DNA of 64,000 bases from Gyromitra esculenta (taxonomy: Eukaryota > Ascomycota > Pezizomycetes > Pezizales > Discinaceae): NCBI GenBank assembly GCA_038503075.1, contig JBCAML010000003.1, forward strand, positions 2,852,001-2,916,000, given 5' to 3'. Below are positions 46,093 through 55,337 of this stretch, piece after piece. Both the position numbers and the translations under genes were made by a program. The notes beneath the pieces are model-generated. The model did not search any database. It saw nothing but the letters and a program-made list of their open reading frames with translations, and was not told the DNA's origin. The first letter of the stretch is position 1; the number at the start of each line of letters is the position of its first letter.

Positions 46093-46917
46093 TCTCAAGG
46101 AGCGGGTTTCTTGTCAAGCTCTCGAGTATCCCTCGAGATGAGCAGTGCTACTTGAGTAGGAAACCAACAGCGAGAGTGTGTACGGAGATTCTACAGGCTC
46201 TACGAGGAAGTCAAGTTATGATGACTTGAGGGCGGCGACGGCGATAGGTTACGAGGTGTAACCGAGGATTGTATTGTGAAATACACGAGTAGACTATAGA
46301 AGACGTTGCTTAAGGAAAGAAGAAGAAAAAGCGCAACAAGAGGGGAATTCCCTTCGCTTATATACCACATTTCAACTCCTCCGATCTCACGGTTTGATCT
46401 CTTGTTAAGCCTTTCAGTATCCCTGAAGGTAAGCGGTGCTACTTAAGCAAGAGGTCAAACAACAAGAGTCACGATGTTTCTACAGGTCCTACGTGGGTCT
46501 AACTCAAGGCGAGTTAAGTGTAAAGATGTTTCACGGCGACAGCGACAGCGAGGATTCTGAGGTAGAATTGAGGTAGTATTAAAGTAATACAGTAGAAGTA
46601 AGGTAAGAACGTTGCTTAAAAAAAGAAGAAGAAGACGACACAAAACCCATCCTTAAATACCCCGCTTTTCGTCCACAAAATCCAATACCCGAAGAGAACC
46701 GAAATACAATAACATTGTCCTTTTTACCACAACCCCTGAACCATAGCAACCAACAAGTCGACGCCTAACCCTATACCCGAGTATCAATCCGTGAAATCCG
46801 ATGACAAAGACCTGACTCATGATAACAGAAACCCAAAGAAACGAAAGGAACACCGATATGACACAACAACCACTAACCCCTGTTTTTAACCAACCAACGA
46901 AACATCCATCCATGAAA
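46093..46917 (-). repeat. Solo LTR b (family 2, reversed) inside LTR a
   Basis: On the plus strand it runs from TCTCAAGGAGCG to CCATCCATGAAA, i.e. a reversed family-2 LTR like that of element 2. The duplication TCGCT occurs at 46088-46092 and 46918-46922. Net length is about 408 bp after removing LTR c. Confidence 0.9.
46385..46796 (-). repeat. Solo LTR c (family 1, reversed) inside LTR b
   Basis: It runs from TCTCACGGTTTG to CAATCCGTGAAA, 412 bp, with the duplication TCCGA at 46380-46384 and 46797-46801. It is the youngest member of this three-layer stack. Confidence 0.92.
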
Positions 46918-47348
46918 TCGCTGTCCGCCTTGCTGCACTTGTCTCGCCTTGAGACAGACCCCTCGTAGAACCTGTAGAAAACATCGTACTATTCGAACGT
47001 GTTGACACCTCGCTTAAGTAGCACTGCTCACCTTCAGAGATACTGAAGGGCTTAACAAAGGTGTCGAACCGTGAGAAGGCACTTTTTGAGCTCTACCTAC
47101 ACATGCTCAATGGGGTTCAAATCAGGTGAATATGGAGGATGCTCCTCTATATTAAAACCAATTTCATCAAACCAGTCTAGCACAATATGTGCCTTGTGGA
47201 TTGGCATGTTACCCTGCATGAAAACTGGATCGCCAAGGGTTTGCTGAATGCGTTGCATGACAGGGGTGAGGCAATATTTAAGGAGTTGTAAATAAATATG
47301 TGAATTGACTGATTTGACAATAAAGGGGAAGAAGGTTCAGCGACGTCA

Positions 47349-47475
47349 TTTCATGAATGGTGATTTTGTTGGTTGGTTAGGTACATGGGCACAAGGTGGT
47401 CACGTTTCTTTGGTGTTCTTTGCGTTTCCTTTGATTTCTGTTGCAATGAGTTATGTGTTTGTCATCAAAGAGCTT
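47349..47475 (+). repeat. LTR fragment (family 2), cut by the reversed element 3
   Basis: It starts TTTCATGAATGG and matches the first ~127 bp of family-2 LTRs (TTGGTTGGTTAGGTACATGG, GTTTGTCATC), then ends where the reversed LTR begins TCTCACAG at 47476. The rest of this LTR was not found on the far side, so a deletion is likely. It interrupts the transposase remnant on its left. Confidence 0.75.
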
Positions 47476-47836
47476 TCTCACAGTTCAGACCTTCTTAAGC
47501 CCTTCTGTATTCCAGAAGGTGAGCAGAGCTACTTAAGCGAGGGACTGTGACAGCAGGAAGTATGAAGTTTCTACAGGTTCTACTGGGGGTCTAAGTCAAG
47601 GTGACTTAAGTGCAGTGGCAGCGAGGATTCTGAGGTAGAATCGAGAATGGTATTTTAGAACAATACAGTAGAAGTAAAGTTTCATGGATAACTGTTTTCG
47701 TTGGTTCGTCGGGTATAAGGGTGCAAGGCTATTGTGTTGCGTTGTTGTTCCTTATGTTTCTTTGGGTTTCCGTTGCAATGAGTCAAGTCTTTGTCATCGA
47801 ACGAGTTGGAATGTGGTATATAAGCGAAGGGATTCC

Positions 47837-48286
47837 TTTCACGGATTGATTTAAAGGATGCTTCATGGTTTGACTGGTGATTTGTATTGTTGATCTGGGT
47901 GGTTGTATAATTTCTTTGTCGTTCGGTTATATTTAGAGTTGCTGGGATAATGTCTTTGTATTTCGGTTGTTGTCGGGTCGTCGTCGGTGTTACCGAAAAG
48001 CGGGGTATTTAAGGAAGGATTTCGGTCGCTTTTGTTTCTCTTTCTTTCTTTCCTTAAGCAACGTTCTCGTTACCTTCTTCGGTACTTGTTAAAAGAATAT
48101 TATCTCGATTCTATCTCAGAATCCTCGCTGTCGCTGTTCATCTCGCCGCACTTATCTCGCCTTGAGATAGACCCATCGTAGAACTTGTAGAAACGCTGCA
48201 CTCTTTGAACGCGTCGATACCTCATTAAGTAGCACTGCTCACCTTCAGGGATACTGAAGGGCTTAACGAGGGACCCGACCGGGAGA
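47837..48286 (+). repeat. 5' LTR of element 1 (450 bp, family 1)
   Basis: Starts TTTCACGG and ends CCGGGAGA. It holds a TATTTAA box (48006-48012) and, 44 bases downstream of the box's end, AAGCAACGT (48056-48064), complementary to the site after the LTR. A hairpin CCTTCAGGGATACTGAAGG (about 48242-48260) near the 3' end is conserved in all family-1 copies. Confidence 0.95.
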
Positions 48287-48299
48287 TTACGTTGCTTCC
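48287..48299 (+). other. Putative self-priming primer-binding site of element 1
   Basis: The 13 bases after the LTR read TTACGTTGCTTCC. They do not start with TGG, as tRNA-CCA-primed sites do. ACGTTGCTT is the exact reverse complement of AAGCAACGT at 48056-48064, just below the TATA box and so near the RNA 5' end. This is the arrangement of self-primed Tf1-type elements. Confidence 0.6.
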
Positions 48300-48348
48300 G
48301 ACATCTACACCTTCTACCACTACCAAGCACACCTGACCCTCCTCCACC

Positions 48349-49641
48349 ATGGAAGGAACCGCTGTCGCCGTGAAACGCTTTCCCACTAGAGAAGCGTTCG
48401 CTCAGGCCTACCGAGACGACCCTGCAGAATTATACAATGAACTCAGGGAATTGAACCAAGCCCTGGAAGACCAGATTGACGTCCTCCAGGAAAGCGAACG
48501 GGAAAACGAGGTAAAACTCAACACCGCCCGAATCCAAACCGATAATGCCCTCCGTCACGCGACCGAACAAGAACAACGGGTCACCGAAGCCGCCAACCTA
48601 ATTGCTCGACTTCGACAAGAACGGAATGAGGCTCGGTCCGCCACCCAAGCGCCCCCCGCTCCACCCAACCTTACAGCTACCCCTCCCCCGCCGTCAAATA
48701 CCCATCGATCGGAACGCATGCCGGACCCAGAAAAGTTCGACGGATCCCGAGCAAAACTCCCCGGCTTTATTCTCCAATTACGCTCCAAGTTAACCGTCAA
48801 CCGGGACCGTTTCGCCAATGAGACCACCATGATACTTTACACCATCAATCGACTGGAAGGAGCAGCCTTAGAACAAGTCCGTCACACGGTTCTCCCCTCA
48901 GGACTCACCACTTGGAACAACACAGAAGAACTTATCGCCGCCTTGGAAACTGCTTTTGGAGACCCGGACCCAACTGGAACTGCTCGACGAGAACTCCACC
49001 AGCTCCGTCAAGGAAAGCGTGATTTCTCGGCCTACTTAGCCGATTTCCAAAGAATCATGGGCCAGTTGAACTTTGACGAGAACTCGAAGATGGACGCATT
49101 GGAACACGGCATGTCAGAGGAGTTAAAAGAAGCCATGGTGTTTGCACCAATCGCCCCTGCTAACCTCCCGGAGATGATTCTCACCCTTACCCGACTGGAT
49201 AATCGTATCCGAGCTCGTAAGGCAGAGAAACGAGGAAACGCCAGAGACAATATGGGTCAATTCAGTGCCCCCGCCGCCTTCACCCCTGCCTCCTCCTTTA
49301 CCCCAGGAGGACTAGCCCCTATGGACCTGTCTTTTGGGCGCACCAGTAATCTTTCTCGCCCTCCTCAAGACCAACGATACACAATGGTCAACGGACGGAG
49401 AAAACTCTCAGAGGAGGAAAAACAATGGCGTCGCGCCACCGGAAAATGCATGTTCTGTGCCGCCCCGGATCACTCCTATGCCAACTGCCCCTCTGCACCC
49501 AAAAAACCTACGATGAGAGGAGCCCTCACAGCCCCACCTGCTAACCGCCCGCCCCCGGCTTCTTCCTTACCGCCGCCACCTCTCCCGCCTCAATTCTTTG
49601 CCCTAGAGTCTGCAAACGCCTCAAGCGAGGCTTTAAACTAG
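48349..49641 (+). CDS. Gag of element 1
   Basis: 430 codons. The order is an N-terminal coiled coil, a Pro-rich linker, MPDPEKFDGSRAKLPGF, the capsid-like core (GAALEQVRHTV; FGDPDPTGTARRELHQLRQG; FSAYLADFQRIMGQLNF) and a zinc knuckle CMFCAAPDHSYANC near the end. It ends in TAG directly after TTTAAAC. It packages element RNA in virus-like particles. The frame is intact although pol is not. Confidence 0.93.
   Translation: MEGTAVAVKRFPTREAFAQAYRDDPAELYNELRELNQALEDQIDVLQESERENEVKLNTARIQTDNALRHATEQEQRVTEAANLIARLRQERNEARSATQAPPAPPNLTATPPPPSNTHRSERMPDPEKFDGSRAKLPGFILQLRSKLTVNRDRFANETTMILYTINRLEGAALEQVRHTVLPSGLTTWNNTEELIAALETAFGDPDPTGTARRELHQLRQGKRDFSAYLADFQRIMGQLNFDENSKMDALEHGMSEELKEAMVFAPIAPANLPEMILTLTRLDNRIRARKAEKRGNARDNMGQFSAPAAFTPASSFTPGGLAPMDLSFGRTSNLSRPPQDQRYTMVNGRRKLSEEEKQWRRATGKCMFCAAPDHSYANCPSAPKKPTMRGALTAPPANRPPPASSLPPPPLPPQFFALESANASSEALN
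49632..49638 (+). promoter_or_regulatory. -1 ribosomal frameshift site of element 1
   Basis: The heptamer T TTA AAC stands immediately before the gag stop TAG (49639-49641). The -1 frame read from it is open through to the protease. X-XXY-YYZ heptamers with AAAC are the classic -1 slippery type. Confidence 0.75.
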
Positions 49642-52600
49642 TCCAACCAAGGTCGATCAGTGACCCTACCTTGGTTTCAAATTTCTTACCTTTGTCTGCA
49701 TTTTCTATTTCGGGGTTTTCGGTTTCTGATATAAGCGTGGAGGATCAATTGGATGGGGAACACTTTGTAGTAGCATGCAAGATTTCCCATAGCAATAAAA
49801 TTATAAACACACACGCTTTACTGGACACCGGGGCCTCAGGATTTGCATTCATTGATCAGAAATTCGCGAGTCACCATTCTCTCCCCCTTACCCGCTTAAA
49901 AACACCCCGACAACTTGAAGTTATCGATGGTCAACCCGTCGCCTCCGGAGACATTACCCACATCGCTAACCTCAACCTATCCATCCAAAATCACCGAGAA
50001 CAAGCACCCTGTTTTGTGACCCAACTGGGCCACTACCCCCTAGTGCTAGGCATACCGTGGATGGAACATCATGATGTGCACCTCCACTTCGCTAATAAAC
50101 GCATTGAGTTTAACTCTAAGCTCTGCACCACGCACTGTGCCCCTTACTCCCCCATCGTCATCTCCCCATCGATTCCTGCCCCCTCCAAAATGAATATGTC
50201 TTTTATTGGTGCTGCCAGCTTTAAGACCCTCACTAGGAAACGCACCCATCGAGCCTACGCCATATCCCTCTATGAGATAAACAAACTCATAGATAACAAA
50301 ACTACCAAGGAAGAATGGAAGTCAAGGATCCCTGCTTAGTATCACGAGTTTTTGGACATGTTCGATAAAGCAAAAGCGCAAGGATTACCCCCACGCCGCC
50401 CCTACGATCACAAAATACAACTGATGGAGGGAAAGGACGCACCATTCGGGCCGCTCTATGGGATGTCAAGAGAGGAACTTATTGTCCTCAAGAAATATAT
50501 CGAGGACAACCTAGAGAAAGGTTTCATTCGCGCCAGCTCCTCTCCTGCCGGCTCCCCTGTACTCTTCGTAAAAAAGGCAGATGGCTCCCTCTGATTATTC
50601 GTTGACTATAGAGGCCAAAACGCCATTACGGTCAAAGATCGATACACCTCTCCTCTTATACGAGAAACCCTTGATAGATTAGCAAAGGCCCAATGGTACA
50701 CCAAGCTCGACCTACGCGACGGTTATCACCAGATCCGAATCGCCGAAGGAGAGGAATGGAAAACCGCTTTCCGAACCCGCTATGGTCTCTACGAATACCA
50801 GGTCATGCCCTTTGGACTCACCAATGCCCCAGGTACCTTCCAACGGTTTGTAAACGACTGCCTCACTGAATACCTAGATATCTTTTGTACTGCGTACCTA
50901 GATGACATTCTCATCTACAGCGACACCTTCACTGAACACCAAGCTCATGTTCGAAAGGTTCTACAGACACTCAAGAACAATAACATCCTTCTGAAACCGG
51001 AGAAATGTGAGTTCGAAGTACAAACTACCAAATATCTAGGCCTAATCCTCACACCTGACGGCATCAAGATGGACGAAGAAAAGTTAAAGGCCGTTAGAGA
51101 ATGGGGAACTCCAAAGAGCGTTAAGGACGTCCAGGCATTCCTGGGATTTGCTAACTTTTACCGTCGGTTTATCCTGGGATTTTCTAAACTCGCTTCGCCT
51201 CTTACTGCGCTCACAAGAAAGGGAATTAACTTCGAATGGACTGTCGAAGCCGACATCGCCTTCGAAAATTTAAAACATGCCTTCACCACCGCTCCCATCC
51301 TCATCCACTTTGATCCTGACAAAAAAATCATTGTGGAAACCGACGCTTCAGACTTCGTATCAGGCGGAGTCCTATCTCAGTACGATGACGCAGGAATCTT
51401 ACATCCCGTAGCCTTCTTTTCAAAAAAACACTCACCTGCGGAGTGTAACTATGAAATCTACGACAAGGAACTACTTGCCATCATCCGAGTCTTTGAAGAA
51501 TGGCGTCCGGAACTGGAAGGCTCAAAACACCCGATCGACGTTATCAGTGATCATAAAAACTTGGAGTATTTTATGAGCACTAAACAACTCAACCGCCGTC
51601 AAGCCAGATGGGCTGAATACCTATCACGTTTTGATTTTGTGATCACCTACAGACCGGGAAGTCAAGGAGGAAAGCCGGATGCGTTAACAAGGAGATCAGG
51701 AGATCTCCCCAAGGAAGGGGATGAACGGTTAGCACACCAGAGCCAGGTGGTGCTAAAGAAGGAGAACATTGACCCTAAGATAAGTTTGTTGTCGGCTTCT
51801 TTATCAAATGAAGCCGCTGAACTGGACGCCCCCCTGAAAAAACTCTTCCTAGAAGGGTATATCGCTGACAAGTTCCCAGAAAAGATACTTTTAGCGTTAA
51901 AGAACAAGGACCGACAATCAAAGGAGATCACTTTAAGTGAATGCACGGAGGAAAATAACCGACTATACTATCGGGAGAAACTCTATGTGCCCGACTTTGA
52001 CCCTCTTCGCCTAGAACTTATTAGGAGACATCACGACGCCCCCGCTGCGGGACACCCTGGACGAGATAAAACCTTCGAACTAATAAGTAGAAGTTTTTAC
52101 TGGCCAAAGATGAGGGAATCTATCGGCCGCTATGTGCGTAACTGCCATATATGCCAAAAAGCCAAACCAGTTACCTAATGAACACAAGGAGTCCTCCGCC
52201 CACTGCCCATTCCAAATCGTCCCTGGCAAGAGATCTCTATGGATTTTGTCACAGGCCTCCCGGAATCCGAAAGCTATGATGCTATCTTGGTTATTGTAGA
52301 TCACCTGTCAAAAATGCGCCATCTAATCCCTTGTAATACCACGGTCAACTCTAGAGACGTCGCCGACTTATACCTCCGATATGTATGGAAACTCCATGGG
52401 CTACCTACGCACGTTACCTCCGACCGAGGCACACAGTTTACAGCCCACTTCTGGCAGGAGCTCTGCAAGCGCTTAGGAATCCAGGCTCGAATGTCTACTG
52501 CATTTCACCCAGAAACCGATGGACAGACGGAACGACTAAACGCAGTTATGGAGCAATATCTGCGCTCATACGTGTCCTATCAACAAGGAGACTGGAGCAA

Positions 52601-53333
52601 ATGGCTAGCCATGGCAGAATTCTCAGCCAATAACCAGGAATCGGCTACTACTAAAGTTTCGCCCTTTTTTGCAAACTATGGTTACCATCCCCGCTTCGAC
52701 ACCTCTATTGTCCCCGCAACCGCCATTGCCCAAAGCCTAGACTCTTCTAATTTCGCAACCACAATGCAAAACCTATACGACTACCTCAGGATACAAATTC
52801 GGACAGCCCAGGATATCCAGGAGACCTCTATTAATAAACATCGAACTCCCGCTCCTGCCTATCAAGTCGATGATCAAGTATTCGTATCGATGAAGAATAT
52901 TAGGACAGTTCGTAATGCACGAAAACTCGACTGGAAATGGATGGGACCATACCCAGTAAAGAAGATAGTCTCCCCTTTTGCATACGAGATTGATCTTCCT
53001 TCTTCAGTCAAATACCATCCTGTTTTTCACGTGTCACTCCTTAAGCCCGCTGCCGACGATCCTCTTCCAGGACAAGTTCTACCCCCTCCACCTCCAATCA
53101 TCGTTAACCAGCAGGAGGAATATTTTATCGAAAAAATCCTCGAGCAACGAACACATCGTAGACAACAACAGTACCTTGTCGAATGGACCGGCTATGCTCA
53201 CCCTACCTGGGAACCCGCTGAAGATCTTGTAGATACTTCGGCACTAAAAGAGTTTTTAACTATCCCGACCTTGGTTACTCCTAGTGTTCGCAGGAGCTCA
53301 CGCTTGAAGGGGGGAGCTACTTTCATGGATTGA
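49632..53333 (+). pseudogene. Pol of element 1 with four nonsense codons
   Basis: Read in one continuous frame. Protease LLDTGASGFAF; RT with FGLTNAPGTFQRFVN and YLDDILIYSD; RNase H (VETDASDFVSGGVLSQ, YDKELLAI); integrase zinc HH-CC (HHDAPAAGHPGRD ... CHICQKAK); catalytic core (MDFVTGLPES, TSDRGTQFTAHFW, FHPETDGQTERLN); chromodomain (EEYFIEKILEQ, YLVEWTGYAHPTWEPAEDL). Stops: TAG 50337, TGA 50592, TAA 52176 and TGA 52179, all where element 2 has sense codons. The reading frame ends 13 bases inside the 3' LTR at TGA 53331-53333. Confidence 0.92.
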
Positions 53334-53770
53334 TTTAAAGGATGCTTCATGGTTTGACTGGTGATTTGTATTGTTGATCTGGGTGGTTGTATAATTTCTT
53401 TGTCGTTCGGTTATATTTAGAGTTGCTGGGATAATGTCTTTGTATTTCGGTTGTTGTCGGGTCGTCGTCGGTGTTACCGAAAAGCGGGGTATTTAAGGAA
53501 GGATTTCGGTCGCTTTTGTTTCTCTTTCTTTCTTTCCTTAAGCAACGTTCTCGTTACCTTCTTCGGTACTTGTTAAAAGAATATTATCTCGATTCTATCT
53601 CAGAATCCTCGCTGTCGCTGTTCATCTCGCCGCACTTATCTCGCCTTGAGATAGACCCATCGTAGAACTTGTAGAAACGCTGCACTCTTTGAACGCGTCG
53701 ATACCTCATTAAGTAGCACTGCTCACCTTCAGGGATACTGAAGGGCTTAACGAGGGACCCGACCGGGAGA
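53321..53770 (+). repeat. 3' LTR of element 1
   Basis: 450 bp, starting TTTCATGG and ending CCGGGAGA; it differs from the 5' copy at one noticed position. The pol stop codon lies within its first 13 bases. Confidence 0.95.
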
Positions 53771-53775
53771 ATTCC

Positions 53776-54029
53776 CCCTCTTGTTGTACTTTTCCTTCTT
53801 CTTTCTTTAAGCAACGTCTTCTATTGTACACTCACAGTATTCCACAAATACAAACTCGGGTTATACCTCATAACCCATCGCCGTCGCCGTCTTCAAGTCA
53901 TCATAACTTGAACCATTGGTAGAGCCTGTAGAATCCTCGCACACTCTCTGATCGCTAGTTTCTCGTTCAAGTAGCACTGCTTATCTCGGGGGATACCTGA
54001 GAGCTTGACGAGAATCTCGCTCCTTGAGA
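53776..54029 (+). repeat. Second part of the 5' LTR of element 2 (first part 47690-47836)
   Basis: It continues the LTR interrupted by element 1 and ends CTCGCTCCTTGAGA. It carries AAGCAACGT at 53809-53817. The TATATAAG box belongs to the first part (about 47816-47823), so the promoter and the RNA start are now 6 kb apart; this LTR copy is probably disabled by element 1. Confidence 0.9.
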
Positions 54030-54042
54030 TTACGTTGCTTCC
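54030..54042 (+). other. Putative self-priming primer-binding site of element 2
   Basis: TTACGTTGCTTCC follows the LTR end. ACGTTGCTT is the reverse complement of AAGCAACGT at 53809-53817 (and 59217-59225 in the 3' LTR). The site is identical to that of element 1 although the two LTR families differ in most of their length. Confidence 0.6.
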
Positions 54043-54089
54043 TAATCTACACCCTCTACCCCGCTTCCCCCTCAAACCAAAGAACCACC

Positions 54090-55337
54090 ATGAGCAACCC
54101 TGCCCCCGCCCCCTGGACCTTCCCAACATTTGAGAACTTCCAAGCCGCCGCCAACGCCGACCTCGCCTCCGCTTATGAGGAAATTCGTTCCCACTATCAA
54201 CAGCGGGTCGACAACCTCACTTACGCAGACCTACAGCTTGAGGAAGCCACACAAGAGAGGAATAACATGACAGCAAGGTTCAACACTTGCCAGTCGCAAC
54301 TACAAGCGGCTGAAGCAGAAGTCGCCCGCCTCCTTAACGCTGCTCCTCCACCACCTGCGCCCTCGCCACCACCGCCTCCCGCTCATACACAAGGAGGCCG
54401 TTCCGACAAAATGCCCGACCCAGATAAATTCAATGGGTCCCGCGATAAACTCCCCGGGTTCGTCCTACAACTTCGATCAAAACTCTCGGTTAACGCCGAC
54501 CGCTTCTCCAGTAGCAACAATATGATATTGTATGCTATCAGCCGTCTCGAAGGAGCCGCCCTCGAGCAGATCCGCCACTCTGTCCTCCCTGATGGGACCA
54601 CCACCTGGAACAACGCCGCTGAATTGATTACTGCCTTGGAAACCGCTTTCGGCGACCCCGACCCACTGGGAACCGCTCGCCGCGAACTGCACCAGCTCCG
54701 ACAGGGGAAACGAGATTTTTCCGCCTACCTCGCTGACTTCCAACGAATCATGGGAAGGCTAAATTACGACGAGTCCGCAAAGAACGACGCCCTAGAGTTC
54801 GGAATGTCAGACGAACTGAAAGAAGCCGTGGTAACCGTCGCCGACTTCCCCACCACCTTCACCTCCCTCTGTGCCTTCCTCCTCCGCTTAGACAACCGCA
54901 TCCGAGCAAGGAGAGAAGAGAAGAAGAACAATGCCCGCAATACCATGGGACAGTTCACCGCCCCTGCCGCCGCCCCTGCCGCTTTCACCCCTGCCTCCTC
55001 CTCCTTCGCCCCAGGAGGGCTTGTCCCTATGGACTTATCCTTCGGTCGAACCTCTACCTCCCGCCCTGCTCCTGAACAACGCTATGTTCAGATCAACGGG
55101 AGAAGGAAATTATCGTCCGAAGAAAAAACATGGAGGCAGACCAACAACCGCTGCCTGTTCTGCGCTGGAGAAGGACACATCTTCTCCAACTGCCCCTCTG
55201 CCTCCAAGCGCCCCGCTATGAGAGGAGCCGTCACCAATGCCGCCGCCGCACCTCCAGCTCCCTCTGTTTTTCCGCCGCCTCTGCCTCCTCGTTTTTCTGG
55301 TTTTGATACTACAGACTCAGTTGAGTCTTTAAACTAG
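54090..55337 (+). CDS. Gag of element 2
   Basis: 415 codons from MSNPAPAPWTFPTFENF. It shares the core blocks MPDPDKFNGSRDKLPGF, FGDPDPLGTARRELHQLRQG, FSAYLADFQRIMGRLNY and the knuckle CLFCAGEGHIFSNC with element 1, but differs in the N-terminus and linker. The last codons TTA AAC TAG contain the slippery heptamer. Confidence 0.92.
   Translation: MSNPAPAPWTFPTFENFQAAANADLASAYEEIRSHYQQRVDNLTYADLQLEEATQERNNMTARFNTCQSQLQAAEAEVARLLNAAPPPPAPSPPPPPAHTQGGRSDKMPDPDKFNGSRDKLPGFVLQLRSKLSVNADRFSSSNNMILYAISRLEGAALEQIRHSVLPDGTTTWNNAAELITALETAFGDPDPLGTARRELHQLRQGKRDFSAYLADFQRIMGRLNYDESAKNDALEFGMSDELKEAVVTVADFPTTFTSLCAFLLRLDNRIRARREEKKNNARNTMGQFTAPAAAPAAFTPASSSFAPGGLVPMDLSFGRTSTSRPAPEQRYVQINGRRKLSSEEKTWRQTNNRCLFCAGEGHIFSNCPSASKRPAMRGAVTNAAAAPPAPSVFPPPLPPRFSGFDTTDSVESLN
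55328..55334 (+). promoter_or_regulatory. -1 ribosomal frameshift site of element 2
   Basis: TTTAAAC directly before the gag stop TAG (55335-55337). The -1 frame is open from here into the protease, exactly as in element 1. Confidence 0.75.

Larger units (their letters stand above)
45833..47076 (+). repeat. Solo LTR a (family 1), carrying nested LTRs b and c
   Basis: It begins TTTCACGGATT and ends AACCGTGAGA. The 5-bp duplication AGGCA lies at 45828-45832 and 47077-47081. Without inserts it is about 414 bp. It contains a TATA-like GGGGTATCTAAG, the AAGCAATGTTCTCG segment and the conserved hairpin CCTTCAGAGATACTGAAGG. No internal region accompanies it, so it arose by LTR-LTR recombination. 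Confidence 0.9.
45651..47348 (-). pseudogene. Tc1/mariner transposase remnant interrupted by nested solo LTRs
   Basis: The C-terminal part is at 45832-45651: QETPGGPEKVRQRL, then WRTMPHRVEAVIQARG and WYTKY-stop, typical of a Tc1 transposase end. The preceding part is at 47348-47077 on the same strand: VNSHIYLQLLKY, GNMPIHKAHIVLDWF, EEHPPYSPDLNPIEHVWVELK. A solo LTR with its own nested insertions (45833-47076) splits the two; the duplicated AGGCA marks the break. The DDE catalytic motif normally read as QDN-x-P-x-H is QGN here, so the second Asp is Gly. The N-terminal half is missing beyond the next LTR fragment. Confidence 0.8.
47837..53770 (+). mobile_element. Element 1: Ty3/Gypsy chromodomain retrotransposon inserted in the 5' LTR of element 2
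   Basis: LTRs of 450 bp at 47837-48286 and 53321-53770 appear identical except for one C/T difference at position 6. The duplication ATTCC flanks the element (47832-47836, 53771-53775), and removing it restores the element-2 LTR exactly. Gag 48349-49641 is open; pol has four in-frame stops. A polypurine tract GAAGGGGGGAGC precedes the 3' LTR. The near-identical LTRs point to a recent insertion. Confidence 0.95.

Noticed and set aside
47987..48330. Repeated 64- and 76-codon ORFs in LTR copies (also at 53471-53814)
   Set aside because: They are translations of LTR sequence, repeated because the LTRs are near-identical, not genes.
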